From Streptosporangium carneum (GTDB taxonomy: Bacteria > Actinomycetota > Actinomycetes > Streptosporangiales > Streptosporangiaceae), in contig NZ_BSEV01000004.1 of NCBI RefSeq assembly GCF_027922005.1, forward strand, positions 310,001 to 374,000: a stretch of 64,000 nt of DNA, given 5' to 3'. Under the pieces are notes generated by a model, which had not been told where the DNA came from, made no database searches, and was given only the letters and a program-made list of their open reading frames with translations. Every line of letters begins with the position of its first letter. Position 1 is the stretch's first letter. Position numbers and translations under genes: made by a program. This document shows, piece by piece, positions 1 to 8,691 of the stretch.

Positions 1-1
1 C

Positions 2-1504
2 AAGTGGGGACCGCTGGTCGCGGTCTGTCTGGGGACGTTCATGCTGCTGCTCGACGTCTCGATCGTCGTGGTGGCGCTGCCTGACATGGCCGGAGGGTTG
101 AACGCCTCGCTCTCCGATCTGCAGTGGGTCATCGACGGCTACGCGCTGACGCTCGCCGCGCTGCTGCTCGGCGCGGGCGCCACCGCCGACCTGCTGGGCA
201 GGCGCAGGGTCCATGTGGCGGGCGTCGTGCTCTTCGCGGCGGCCTCACTGGCCTGCGGGCTGGCGACGTCGCCCGTGACACTGGTGGCGGCGCGCGGGGT
301 TCAAGGAGTGGGGGCGGCCGCGATGTTCGCGACCACGCTGCCGCTGCTCGGCTCGGTGTACCAGGGCAGGCGGCGTTCGGTCGCGCTCGGTCTGTGGGGG
401 GCGGTCAGCGGCGGTGCGGCGGCGATCGGCCCGGTGGTCGGCGGCCTGCTGACCGAAGGCCCCGGCTGGCGCTGGATCTTCTTCGTCAACCTGCCGGTGA
501 GTGTGGCGGCGATCTGGCTGACCCGGCGCACCGTCCCCGAGTCGCGCGCCGCGCGGGGCGGACGGCTCGACTGGGCGGGCACGGTGACGTTCGCGTGCTT
601 CGCGGGCGCGACGACATACGCGGTCATGCGGGCGGGCGGCCTCGGGTGGGTCTCAACGCCCACCCTGACCGCGTTCGGGATCGCGGCGCTCGCACTGGTC
701 TGCTTCGTGCTCGTCGAACGCAGGACGGCCCATCCGCTGCTGGATCTGTCGCTGTTCGGCAAGCCCGCGTTCGCGGGAGTGACGGTGGGGGCGCTCGCCT
801 ACAGCGTGGCCGCCTTCGCGGTGCTGCCGTACACCTCGATCTGGCTGCAGACGGTGCTCGGGCTCGGTCCGGTGCACGCCGGTCTCGCCGTGCTGCCGTT
901 GGCCGCGACGGGCTTCGTGGTGGCGGCGGCCGGTGGCCGGCTGCTGCACGGGGTGCGACCGCGCCTGACGATCGGCGCGGGTCTGGCGCTGCTCGGCGCG
1001 GGCGCCCTCGCGCAGGCCGTCCTGGACGCGGGCTCCTCGTGGACGGCGCTGCTGCCGGGGCTGGTACTGGCGGGCCTCGGCACGGGACTGGTGGCTCCCG
1101 CGCTCGCGGGCGCCGCGCTCGCCGCAGTGCCGCCGGAGCGCGCGGGCATGGCGGGCGGCGCGGTCAACACGTTCAGGCAGCTCGGGTACGCCTTCGGGGT
1201 CGCCGCCTTCGGCACGGTGCTGACCTCCCGCATGGAGGACACGCTCGCCCCCGGCCAGGCCCACGCGCTCGCGGGCGGAGGCGCGTCCTGGCTGCGCGGG
1301 ACGGGCGTCTCCGAGCACGCGCTGCGCGCGGCGTTCGCCTCAGGACTGAACGCGGCGGCGCTTGTCGCCGGCGTCGTCGGGCTGCTCGCCGGGGTCACAG
1401 TGCTGGTGCTGGTGCGGGAGCCACGCCCTGTCGAGCGGGAGACGCCGGAGGCGGGGGAGAGCGTCCCGGTGTCCCTTCACGAGAACGTCCCGGGAAACCC
1501 CTGA
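2..1504 (+). CDS. MFS drug-resistance transporter, DHA2 type (5' end outside window)
   Basis: A drug:proton antiporter of the major facilitator superfamily in the cytoplasmic membrane. The reading frame is open from base 2, so the true start lies left of the window; the first internal ATG is at 41 and falls inside the first membrane segment. The N-terminal part has the conserved LDVSIVVVALP segment and the loop motif DLLGRRR, and about 14 hydrophobic segments can be counted, which fits the EmrB/QacA (DHA2) branch. The C-terminus is a short charged tail. It converges on the alpha/beta hydrolase, 41 bases away. The substrate cannot be read from the sequence. Confidence 0.88.
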   Translation, partial: KWGPLVAVCLGTFMLLLDVSIVVVALPDMAGGLNASLSDLQWVIDGYALTLAALLLGAGATADLLGRRRVHVAGVVLFAAASLACGLATSPVTLVAARGVQGVGAAAMFATTLPLLGSVYQGRRRSVALGLWGAVSGGAAAIGPVVGGLLTEGPGWRWIFFVNLPVSVAAIWLTRRTVPESRAARGGRLDWAGTVTFACFAGATTYAVMRAGGLGWVSTPTLTAFGIAALALVCFVLVERRTAHPLLDLSLFGKPAFAGVTVGALAYSVAAFAVLPYTSIWLQTVLGLGPVHAGLAVLPLAATGFVVAAAGGRLLHGVRPRLTIGAGLALLGAGALAQAVLDAGSSWTALLPGLVLAGLGTGLVAPALAGAALAAVPPERAGMAGGAVNTFRQLGYAFGVAAFGTVLTSRMEDTLAPGQAHALAGGGASWLRGTGVSEHALRAAFASGLNAAALVAGVVGLLAGVTVLVLVREPRPVERETPEAGESVPVSLHENVPGNP

Positions 1505-1545
1505 CCACGTCCAGCCGCCGTCCCCGTCGAGAGCGGCGGACGGTT

Positions 1546-2364
1546 TCAGCGGTCGAGGCGGTCGAACACGTCGCCGAGGGCTTCGGCGAACTCGGCAGGA
1601 CACCTCAGGAAACCCACGTGGTCGCAGGGGAACTCGAGCAACTGGACATCGAGGCGCGCGGCGAGGACGGCGGCGATGCGGTGGGGGAGCGTCTCACACG
1701 AGTCGGCCCCCGCCACCACGGCGAGGCGAGCGGCGCGCAGGGCGTCCATGTCCGGTCTGAAACGAACGAACGACCGCAGCTCGTACTCCAGGCACGTTTC
1801 CATGTTCGCCTGGACGCGGGCCAGCATCTCCAGCACCGGGGCGGGCAGAGCCGCTGACGGCTCAGGCGGGATCTCCACGCCGACCTCCGCGTTGAGCACG
1901 CGGATGGCCTTGCCGACGCCGTCACGCCGGTAGGTCTCGTGCACCTCCTGGAACAGCGTGTGCCAGCGCTCCGCGTCGGGCAGCAGCTCGATGAGGAACG
2001 GCTCGTGCGCGACCAGGGAACGGACCTGAGCCGGGTGGCGGGCGAGCAGGTCCATGCCGATCATGGCGCCGTAGCTGGTGCCGAAGACGCGGGCGGGCTC
2101 GTCGCCGATCGCGCGCAGCAGCAGGTGGGCGTCGTCTGCGTGTTCGCCGATCCATTGCTCCCGCGCCGGCTCGGTGAGGCGGCTGCGGGAGTTGCCCCGC
2201 AGGTCGTAGGTGACGACTGTGTGGTGCTCCGCGAGCAGAGCGGCCAGCGGCCCGAACAACGCCGCGTCGCCGTCGCCGCCGTTGACGAGCAGGAGGGGCG
2301 GTCCTGAGCCGCGCACCTCGTAGTAGAGGTCGGCGCCGGGTACGGCCAGCGTGCCGGTGTCCAT
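1546..2364 (-). CDS. alpha/beta hydrolase
   Basis: A soluble alpha/beta-hydrolase-fold enzyme of 272 residues. The nucleophile elbow is GTSYG, an NGGDGD stretch near residue 30 fits the oxyanion-hole loop, and the late motif CDHVGF supplies the catalytic histidine. The start chosen is the ATG at 2364 (MDTGTLAVPG), with GGAAGG about 9 bases upstream; a longer frame to 2451 exists but its extra residues look unlike this family. Small substrates such as esters, lactones or epoxides are typical of the family, but nothing here picks one. Confidence 0.8.
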   Translation of the reverse strand: MDTGTLAVPGADLYYEVRGSGPPLLLVNGGDGDAALFGPLAALLAEHHTVVTYDLRGNSRSRLTEPAREQWIGEHADDAHLLLRAIGDEPARVFGTSYGAMIGMDLLARHPAQVRSLVAHEPFLIELLPDAERWHTLFQEVHETYRRDGVGKAIRVLNAEVGVEIPPEPSAALPAPVLEMLARVQANMETCLEYELRSFVRFRPDMDALRAARLAVVAGADSCETLPHRIAAVLAARLDVQLLEFPCDHVGFLRCPAEFAEALGDVFDRLDR

Positions 2365-2519
2365 GAGTTCGCCTTCCGGGGGGATTGGACCACCCACGGC
2401 CTGCCGTGGGCGCTGACGCTCCCGCGCAACGTCGTGTTTCCATCCTTTCACCGCGCCCCGCCCCGCCGCCCGGAGTCGTCGGCATTCCCAGAACTTCGCG
2501 GGGAACGGTGCTCACCGCC

Positions 2520-3803
2520 TCAGACGGTGTGCTCCGGCTGCTCGGGGGCGGCTCGCCTGACGGGAGTGAGAAGCGCGGCGACCGCGATCAGCAGGCAGCC
2601 TCCTCCGGCGAGCAGGAACACCTCGGCGGCCCCGTACCGCCCGGCCATCCAGGTGAGCAGCGCGGCCCCCACCGGACCTGTGGAGTTGTGGATGGTCCAG
2701 AACGCGGAGGTGACGCGGCCCAGCAGACGGTCCGGGGTCACCTGCTGACGCAGTGACATCGAGCTGATGCCGGCCACGCTGGCGCAGGCCAGGTAGGCGG
2801 CCGCCAGGGCGGTGATCACCGGGATGTCCCCTGAGAGGCCGATGCCGGCCATGGCGAGCGCGCCCACCGCCTGTGCCCCGATCCACGAGGCGCCGAACCA
2901 CAGCCTTCTGCGGACGGGCGCCGCCAGCAGGGATCCGGCGATCGTGCCGAGCCCCGCGATCGCGAGGATGACGCCGACCTCGCCGTCCGACCTGCCGAGA
3001 TCATGTTTGAAGAAGTAGATCAGGACGTCGGTCAGGCCGTACGTCAGGAAGACGAGGAACGACAGCAGCACGGTCAGGGGGCGCAGCACCGGATGCCGCC
3101 AGAGAAATCGGACGCCCGCCAGCAGCTCCCGCCACGGCCCCTGACGGGCGGGGACGGCCTGCCCGTCAGGGGCCGTGGCCTGCCCGCCGAAGCGGATGAG
3201 CCGGATGCCCACCACGGACACCGCGAAGCTCGCCGCGTTGACGGCGACGGCCGCGGTCGCGCCGAACCGCTCGGTGACCAGCCCCGCCAGCAGTGGGCCC
3301 GCGATCCCCGCCGCCGCGTAGGTGGCGTAGAGCAGACCGTTGGCCTCGGTGACGCGGTCGTCGCGCACGAGGGTGCGCACCGCCGTCACATAGGTGACCT
3401 GGAAGACCATCCCGATGGCCTCGCTGACCGGTAGCACCACGTACAGCAGCCACACCTGCGGGCCGAACGTCCAGGCCAGCGGTATGAGGCCGTACGAGAC
3501 CACCCGGGCGAGGTCGCAGTAGATCAGCAGCGCCCGCCGGTCGAAGCGGTCGACCAGCGCTCCAGCGAACAGCCCGGCGACGATCGACGCCACACCGGCG
3601 ACACCGGTCAGCAGCCCCATCTGCGCGACCGACCCGGTCACGTGCAGCACCAGCAGCGGGACGGCGACGTAGGCGAAGGAGTCTCCGGCGACGGAGAACG
3701 TCTGCGCGCCCCAGAAGACGACGAAGTCACGCTCGCGCCACAGCGGACGTACGGGTGCGCCTTCCGTTCCCCCGGCCGGTGTCACCCGTCGAAGATCTCC
3801 CAT
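2520..3803 (-). CDS. MFS transporter (MFS_3 / tetracycline-efflux-like)
   Basis: A 428-codon major facilitator with about 12 membrane segments, starting near FVVFWGAQTFSVAGDSFAYV. The loop ALVDRFDRRALL after segment 2 is the family motif. The ATG at 3803 is taken as start (MGDLRRVTP); a GTG at 3785 is an alternative, and the open frame continues upstream without a stop, so the start is not certain. It lies 68 bases downstream of the UvrA-like gene on the same strand and is probably co-transcribed with it. Its start codon sits at the edge of a 21-base inverted repeat (3781-3853), which could control translation. A role as the efflux half of a resistance set is inferred. Confidence 0.82.
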   Translation of the reverse strand: MGDLRRVTPAGGTEGAPVRPLWRERDFVVFWGAQTFSVAGDSFAYVAVPLLVLHVTGSVAQMGLLTGVAGVASIVAGLFAGALVDRFDRRALLIYCDLARVVSYGLIPLAWTFGPQVWLLYVVLPVSEAIGMVFQVTYVTAVRTLVRDDRVTEANGLLYATYAAAGIAGPLLAGLVTERFGATAAVAVNAASFAVSVVGIRLIRFGGQATAPDGQAVPARQGPWRELLAGVRFLWRHPVLRPLTVLLSFLVFLTYGLTDVLIYFFKHDLGRSDGEVGVILAIAGLGTIAGSLLAAPVRRRLWFGASWIGAQAVGALAMAGIGLSGDIPVITALAAAYLACASVAGISSMSLRQQVTPDRLLGRVTSAFWTIHNSTGPVGAALLTWMAGRYGAAEVFLLAGGGCLLIAVAALLTPVRRAAPEQPEHTV

Positions 3804-3853
3804 GGCAGGCGAGGTCCGCAACCGCCCGGAGAGGGAGATCGTCGACGGGTGAC
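3781..3853 (-). promoter_or_regulatory. long inverted repeat around the MFS start codon
   Basis: Arms 3781-3801 and 3833-3853 are reverse complements at 20 of 21 positions, separated by 31 bases. In the mRNA of the minus strand the 5' arm lies in the leader, the loop holds the putative ribosome-binding region, and the 3' arm covers the last base of the ATG plus codons 2-8. No U-run follows, so it is not a simple terminator. A translational on/off switch for the pump is the natural reading, but this is inference. Confidence 0.6.
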
Positions 3854-3871
3854 CGCGTTGGGGTGCTCGTC

Positions 3872-6190
3872 CTACGGCCGGCCGACGTAGCGGCGGAGAT
3901 GTTCGGCGGTGAGCGAGGTCCCGGTGGCGACGAGTTCGGCGGGGGTGCCGGTGAAGACGACCTGACCGCCGTCGTGGCCCGCTCCCGGTCCGAGGTCGAC
4001 GATCCAGTCCGCGTGGGCCATCACCGCCTGGTGGTGTTCGATGACGATGACGGTGTTGCCGTCGTCGACGAGACGGTCGAGCATGCCGAGCAGCTGGTCC
4101 ACGTCGGCGAGGTGCAGGCCGGTGGTCGGCTCGTCCAGGACGTAGGTCGTGCCGTTCTTCGCCATGTGGATGGCGAGTTTGAGCCGTTGCCGTTCGCCGC
4201 CGGACAGCGTGGTGAGCGGCTGGCCGAGGCCGAGGTAGCCAAGACCGACCGCGGCGAGGCGGTCGAGGACGGTGCGGGCCTGGCCGCCGGTGAAGAACTC
4301 CCGGGCCTCCGTCACGGACATGCCGAGGACCTCGCTGATGTTCCTGCCGCGCAGCCGGTAGGAAAGCACCTTCGGGGTGAACCGTCTCCCCTCGCACTCA
4401 TCGCACACCGACGCCACCTCGGCCATCATGGCGAGGTCGGTGTAGATCAGCCCGATGCCCTTGCACGCGGGGCACGCGCCCTCGGAGTTGGCGCTGAACA
4501 GGCCGGGCTTCACACCGTTCGCCTTGGCGAACGCCGCCCTGATCGGGTCGAGCAGCCCCGTGTAGGTGGCCGGGTTGCTCCGGCGTGAGCCGCGGATCGC
4601 CGACTGGTCGGCGACGACCACGCCGTCCCGCCCGGCGACGTAGCCGTGGATCAGCGAGCTCTTGCCGGACCCGGCGACGCCGGTGACGACGGTGAGCACG
4701 CCGAGGGGGATGTCGACGTTCACGTCCCGCAGGTTGTGCAGGGAGGCGTCCTTGATCGGCAACAGCCCGCTGGGGGTGCGCGCCTTCTCGCGTACCTCCA
4801 CCCGATGGTCGAGGTAGCGGCCGGTCAGGGTGCCGGACTCCCGCAGTCCCGCCAGGTCGCCGGCGAAGCAGATCCGGCCGCCCGCCCTGCCGGCCCCTGG
4901 GCCGAGGTCGACGACATGGTCGGCGATCCGGATGGTCTCCGGCTTGTGCTCGACGACGAGCACCGTGTTGCCCTTGTCGCGCAGCTGGAGCAGCAGGTCG
5001 TTCATCCGTTGGATGTCGTGCGGGTGCAACCCCGCGGTGGGCTCGTCGAAGACGTATGTGACGTCGGTCAGCGCCGAATTGAGGTGCCTGACCATCTTCA
5101 CGCGCTGTGTCTCGCCGCCGGACAGCGTGGAGGTCTCCCGGTCGAGGCTCAGATAGCCGAGGCCGATCCCGGCCAGCGAGTCCAGTGTCTCGCCGAGTGC
5201 CTCGAGCAGCGGCCCGACGGAGGCGTCCCGGATGCCCCTGACGAACTCGGCCAGGTCGTTGATCTGCATGGCCGAGCACCGCACGATCGTGTGGCCGTCG
5301 ATCGTCGAGGACCGGGCCGCCTCGTTCAGCCGGGAGCCCTCACAGGCGGGGCAGCCGGCGAGTTTGACCGCCCTGTCGGCGAACGCGCGCGCCTGGGGCT
5401 GCATCGACTCCCGGTCCTTGGCGAGGTACAGCCGCCGGACCTTGGTGACGAGCCCCTCGTAGGTGACGTTGTTCGATCCGATTTTGAGTTTGGTGGCGGG
5501 CTTGTGCAGGAAGTCCTCCCACTGGGCGGGGGTGTAGTCCCTGAGCGCGAGGTCGGGGTCGAAGAGGCCGGAGTGCGCCATCAGCTGCCAGTACCAGGTG
5601 TCCACCCCGAACCCGGGGACCGTGATCGCTCCGTCGTTCAACGACAGCCTCGTGTCGACCAACTGGTCGACGTCGATCTCGGAGACCTTGCCGAGCCCCT
5701 CGCACCGCGGGCACATGCCCTCCGCCCTGTTGAAGCTGAAGGCCTGGGGAGGGCCGACGTGGGGGACGCCGATCCGGCTGAACAGGATCCGCAGCATGGT
5801 GTGGGCGTCGGTGGCGGTGCCCAGGGTCGAGCGGGAGTTGGCGCCCATCCTTTCCTGGTCGACGACGATCGCCGCGCTCAGGTTGCGCAGCGAGTCGACG
5901 TCGGGACGGCTGAGGCTCGGCATGAAGTACTGGACGAAGGCCGTGTAGGTCTCGTTGATCAAGCGCCGTGACTCCGCGGCGATCGTGTCGAAGACGAGGG
6001 AGGACTTTCCCGAGCCCGAGACCCCGGTGAAGACGGTGAGCCGTCGTTTGGGGATGTCGAGGGAGACGTCGGCCAGGTTGTTCTCCCTGGCTCCGCGGAC
6101 CTGGATGAGGTCGTGTCCGTCCGCGGCCGCGTGTTCCGGCACGCGGGGGCCGGCGATTGCGAACACTCCTGATCTGTCACCGGAATTCAT
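3872..6190 (-). CDS. UvrA-like ABC ATPase (excinuclease-A-related resistance protein)
   Basis: A 772-residue UvrA-type protein, about 180 residues shorter than housekeeping UvrA. Each half has a Walker A (GVSGSGKSS near residue 56, GVAGSGKSS near 500) and an ABC signature ([18 protein letters not shown]). Zinc-type Cys pairs CPRCEG, CPACEG, CPACKG and CDECEG are all present. Such short UvrA relatives occur in antibiotic producers, where DrrC and related proteins protect DNA from intercalating drugs. The start is the ATG at 6190. It is divergent from a tandem-MerR regulator and upstream of an MFS pump, so DNA-drug self-resistance is a reasonable inference; a repair paralog is the alternative. 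Confidence 0.87.
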   Translation of the reverse strand: MNSGDRSGVFAIAGPRVPEHAAADGHDLIQVRGARENNLADVSLDIPKRRLTVFTGVSGSGKSSLVFDTIAAESRRLINETYTAFVQYFMPSLSRPDVDSLRNLSAAIVVDQERMGANSRSTLGTATDAHTMLRILFSRIGVPHVGPPQAFSFNRAEGMCPRCEGLGKVSEIDVDQLVDTRLSLNDGAITVPGFGVDTWYWQLMAHSGLFDPDLALRDYTPAQWEDFLHKPATKLKIGSNNVTYEGLVTKVRRLYLAKDRESMQPQARAFADRAVKLAGCPACEGSRLNEAARSSTIDGHTIVRCSAMQINDLAEFVRGIRDASVGPLLEALGETLDSLAGIGLGYLSLDRETSTLSGGETQRVKMVRHLNSALTDVTYVFDEPTAGLHPHDIQRMNDLLLQLRDKGNTVLVVEHKPETIRIADHVVDLGPGAGRAGGRICFAGDLAGLRESGTLTGRYLDHRVEVREKARTPSGLLPIKDASLHNLRDVNVDIPLGVLTVVTGVAGSGKSSLIHGYVAGRDGVVVADQSAIRGSRRSNPATYTGLLDPIRAAFAKANGVKPGLFSANSEGACPACKGIGLIYTDLAMMAEVASVCDECEGRRFTPKVLSYRLRGRNISEVLGMSVTEAREFFTGGQARTVLDRLAAVGLGYLGLGQPLTTLSGGERQRLKLAIHMAKNGTTYVLDEPTTGLHLADVDQLLGMLDRLVDDGNTVIVIEHHQAVMAHADWIVDLGPGAGHDGGQVVFTGTPAELVATGTSLTAEHLRRYVGRP

Positions 6191-6312
6191 GCCTTCAAGT
6201 TTCTCATTGAAGTCCTTGTTTGAACTTTTTCATCACCTCCGGCGGATTTTCCTGGTGTTTGTTTCGGTAACCTTAAAGTCGATGGTGAACCCTGTTATTG
6301 GAGGGCGGAGCG

Positions 6313-7056
6313 ATGAGCCGTGAGGAAGCAGCCCTTCGTCCCATCGACCTGGCGCGGATGGCGGGCGTCTCCACCCAGCAGATCCGCAACTACGCCGACG
6401 CCGGCGTCCTGCCCCCGACTCCGCGGACCGCTGCCGGTTACCGCAGGTTCGACGCGGGGCACCGCCGGGCCCTGATCACCTACCGGACGCTGGCGGGAGG
6501 GCACGGATGGGAGGCCGCCCGAGCGATCATGCAGGCTGTCCACGCCGGAGACCTCTCCGCGGCGCTCGCGCTCGTGGACGCGGGCCATGCGGCGCTGCAC
6601 GAGCAACGCCTCTCCCTCAGGGCCGCGGGCGAGGCGCTCGAGGCTGTCGCGGAGCAGCCCCCGGAGTCCTCGGCGTCGCCGCGGTCGGGCATGCGTGTGG
6701 GGGAGGTGGCCGCCCACCTCGGCGTGCGCGCCTCCGCCCTGCGCCTGTGGGAGTCCGCCGGTCTCCTGACACCGAAGCGCGATCCGGGCACCGGCTACCG
6801 CCGCTTCGGCCCGGCCGACGTCCGGGACGCGAGAATGATCAACATGCTCAGGCAGAGCCGCTATCCCCTGTCACGGATTCAGCCCATCCTCGACGGCCTG
6901 CGCAGGACGGGCAGCAGCGACGCGCTGCGGGCGGCCATCGCGCAACGTCAGGCCGAACTGACGCAACGGGCGGCGGCCATGCTTGAGGGCTCCAGCCGCC
7001 TGCACCACTACCTCACCGGGGGAGGAGCGCCCTCGGATCCCGTGCCGCCCGGCTGA
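6313..7056 (+). CDS. tandem-HTH MerR regulator (TioE-like)
   Basis: A 247-residue regulator with two MerR-type winged helices in one chain. The first, about residues 10-75, carries LARMAGVSTQQIRNYADAG and GYRRFD; the second, about 125-195, carries VGEVAAHLGVRASALRLWE and GYRRFG. A normal MerR protein has one such domain and dimerises, so the tandem form may act as an internal pseudo-dimer. The start is the ATG at 6313, preceded by GGAGGGCGGAGCG. It is divergent from the UvrA-like gene, which makes that gene its likely target. The 3' end overlaps the convergent GATase-like gene by 44 bases. Confidence 0.82.
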   Translation: MSREEAALRPIDLARMAGVSTQQIRNYADAGVLPPTPRTAAGYRRFDAGHRRALITYRTLAGGHGWEAARAIMQAVHAGDLSAALALVDAGHAALHEQRLSLRAAGEALEAVAEQPPESSASPRSGMRVGEVAAHLGVRASALRLWESAGLLTPKRDPGTGYRRFGPADVRDARMINMLRQSRYPLSRIQPILDGLRRTGSSDALRAAIAQRQAELTQRAAAMLEGSSRLHHYLTGGGAPSDPVPPG

Positions 7057-7729
7057 CGGCGGCCGAGGCGAAGGCGGTGATGATCGGATGCGGCCTGCTG
7101 CCGTCACCGGCCAGCTCGGGCTGGAAGAGCGTGGCCAGGAAGAACGGATGGTCGGGCAGCTCGAGGATCCGTACGGCTCCGGTGCTGTCGTGACCGGTGA
7201 AACTCAGCCCGCCCGCCTCGAGCGCGGGCAGGTAGACGGGGTTGAGGCCGAAGGAGCACGAGTATCTCTCCACGGTCCTGGCCGCGCCGACGACCTTCTC
7301 GGCCAGCGATCCCGGCGTCAGCCGTACCGCCTCCTCGTGGCCCGCGAGCGAGCAGGCCAGCCGCAGCAGCAGGAAGTCGTCGGCGTCCGGGTCGTTCTCC
7401 GCGTGCGCGACCGGCAGGCCGAGGACGTTGCGCGCGTACTCCAGCAGCGTGTGCTGGAAGCCGCCGCAGGTGCCGAGGAACGGGATGCCGTGCTCGCGGG
7501 CGGTGCGGGCGGCGTTCACCGCGCCCGCCTCGCTGAGGTACGGGCTGCCGGGCATTATCCAGACGCCGTCGAACCCCTCCAGGTCCTCGGCTTCGGTCGT
7601 GGGGATCCAGTAGGCGTCCAGCGTGAGCCCGTCGCGTTCGCGCAGGGCCTGGAGGATGGTGGGAACGCGTGTGTGAGCCTGGACGCCGGGGGATCTGTCG
7701 CCGACCAGGGCGACTGTCGCGGTGGTCAT
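7013..7729 (-). CDS. class I glutamine amidotransferase-like protein related to the CTP synthase C-terminus
   Basis: A stand-alone 238-residue protein resembling the glutaminase half of CTP synthase. The nucleophile region reads FLGTCGGFQHTLLEYARN, with the expected Cys. The normal FHPE histidine motif is FQPE here, followed by the CTP-synthase-like SRPHPII. The catalytic His is therefore replaced by Gln, and ordinary glutamine hydrolysis is doubtful. Known relatives are filed as CTP synthase C-terminal region-related (seleno)proteins; their reaction is unknown to me. The start is the ATG at 7729 with AGGATGGGGG upstream. It is divergent from the LysR gene at 7807, its probable regulator. Confidence 0.75.
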   Translation of the reverse strand: MTTATVALVGDRSPGVQAHTRVPTILQALRERDGLTLDAYWIPTTEAEDLEGFDGVWIMPGSPYLSEAGAVNAARTAREHGIPFLGTCGGFQHTLLEYARNVLGLPVAHAENDPDADDFLLLRLACSLAGHEEAVRLTPGSLAEKVVGAARTVERYSCSFGLNPVYLPALEAGGLSFTGHDSTGAVRILELPDHPFFLATLFQPELAGDGSRPHPIITAFASAAVSRAARDPRALLPR

Positions 7730-7806
7730 GCCCCCATCCTTGCCGCGCCCCCGCAGTAAGCGCCAACGATGATTGCCGTTCCTTCGATAAGAGATACTGA
7801 TGCGCT

Positions 7807-8691
7807 GTGGAGCCACACCTGCTGCGCACGTTCGTGACCGTCGTCCACCGGCGGTCCTTCTCCGCTGCCGCCGAGGAGCTCGGCTACACCCAGTCGGCGG
7901 TGTCCCAGCAGATCGCCGTGCTGGAGGCGGACCTGGGGGTGGCGCTGCTGCGGCGCCGTCCCGTGCGGCCCACCCCGGCGGGGGAGCGCCTGCTGGAGCA
8001 CGCGGGCCCGCTGCTGCTGCGCCACAGGGCGGCCCGCGCCGACGTGCTGCGCGCCGCCGCGGGGCCCGCGGAACGGCTGACCGTGATCGCCTCCCCACTG
8101 GCGTGCACCCCGGCGATCGCGCGGGGCCTGACGGCGAACCGCTCGGTGGCGACCCTGCGCACCGTGGGACGCGAGCGCGTCGCCGAGCGGTTCGCCTCCG
8201 GCGCGGCCGATCTGGGGCTCGTCGACGGGATCGCCGCTCCCAGCGACCCGCTGCGGCTGCCCGACGTCGGCACGCCCGCCAGGATCGGCGTCGCGGAGGA
8301 GGAACTGGTCGTGGTCCTGCCCGACCGTCATCCGCTGGCCCGCAGGCGCGGGCTGGCGCTGGCCGACCTGGCCGACGCGCTGTGGCTGCGGGCCGATGTC
8401 GCCGTTCCCGTCGAGCGGTTACGCGAGATCGCGGGAGTCGGCGGGTTCCGTGTCGCGTTCGGTTACGACGGCGAGGACGTGCACACCGTGGTGAACCTGG
8501 CCGCCGCCGGGCACGGGCTGGCGCTGCTGCCCGCGTCGGTGGCGGCCGGGGTGCCGCTGACCGCGCCGCGTGTGGTGCACCGGGTCGAGGCGCTGTACGG
8601 CCCGTCCTCGGATCGGGCCGCCGCCCTCGCGGCTCAGCTGCGCCAGCCGCCCTCGTCGACCCCGCCCGGCACCTCGGCCGCGGGGTCGTAG
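7807..8691 (+). CDS. LysR-family transcriptional regulator
   Basis: A 294-residue LysR-type regulator. The N-terminal helix-turn-helix is FVTVVHRRSFSAAAEELGYT followed by QSAVSQQIAVLEADLG, and the rest is the periplasmic-binding-like effector domain. The start is the GTG at 7807; the ATG at 7800 is out of frame. Only 77 bases separate it from the divergent GATase-like gene, the usual arrangement for a LysR regulator and its target. The 3' end overlaps the convergent serine hydrolase by 58 bases. Confidence 0.86.
   Translation: MEPHLLRTFVTVVHRRSFSAAAEELGYTQSAVSQQIAVLEADLGVALLRRRPVRPTPAGERLLEHAGPLLLRHRAARADVLRAAAGPAERLTVIASPLACTPAIARGLTANRSVATLRTVGRERVAERFASGAADLGLVDGIAAPSDPLRLPDVGTPARIGVAEEELVVVLPDRHPLARRRGLALADLADALWLRADVAVPVERLREIAGVGGFRVAFGYDGEDVHTVVNLAAAGHGLALLPASVAAGVPLTAPRVVHRVEALYGPSSDRAAALAAQLRQPPSSTPPGTSAAGS

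Noticed and set aside
1505..1545. Terminator between the first MFS gene and the hydrolase
   Set aside because: The best stem is CCGCCG / CGGCGG with a 13-base loop, too weak to call.
4646..5971. 441-codon plus-strand frame inside the UvrA-like gene
   Set aside because: Antisense shadow of a clearly recognised UvrA-type protein; composition and lack of a start signal argue against a gene.
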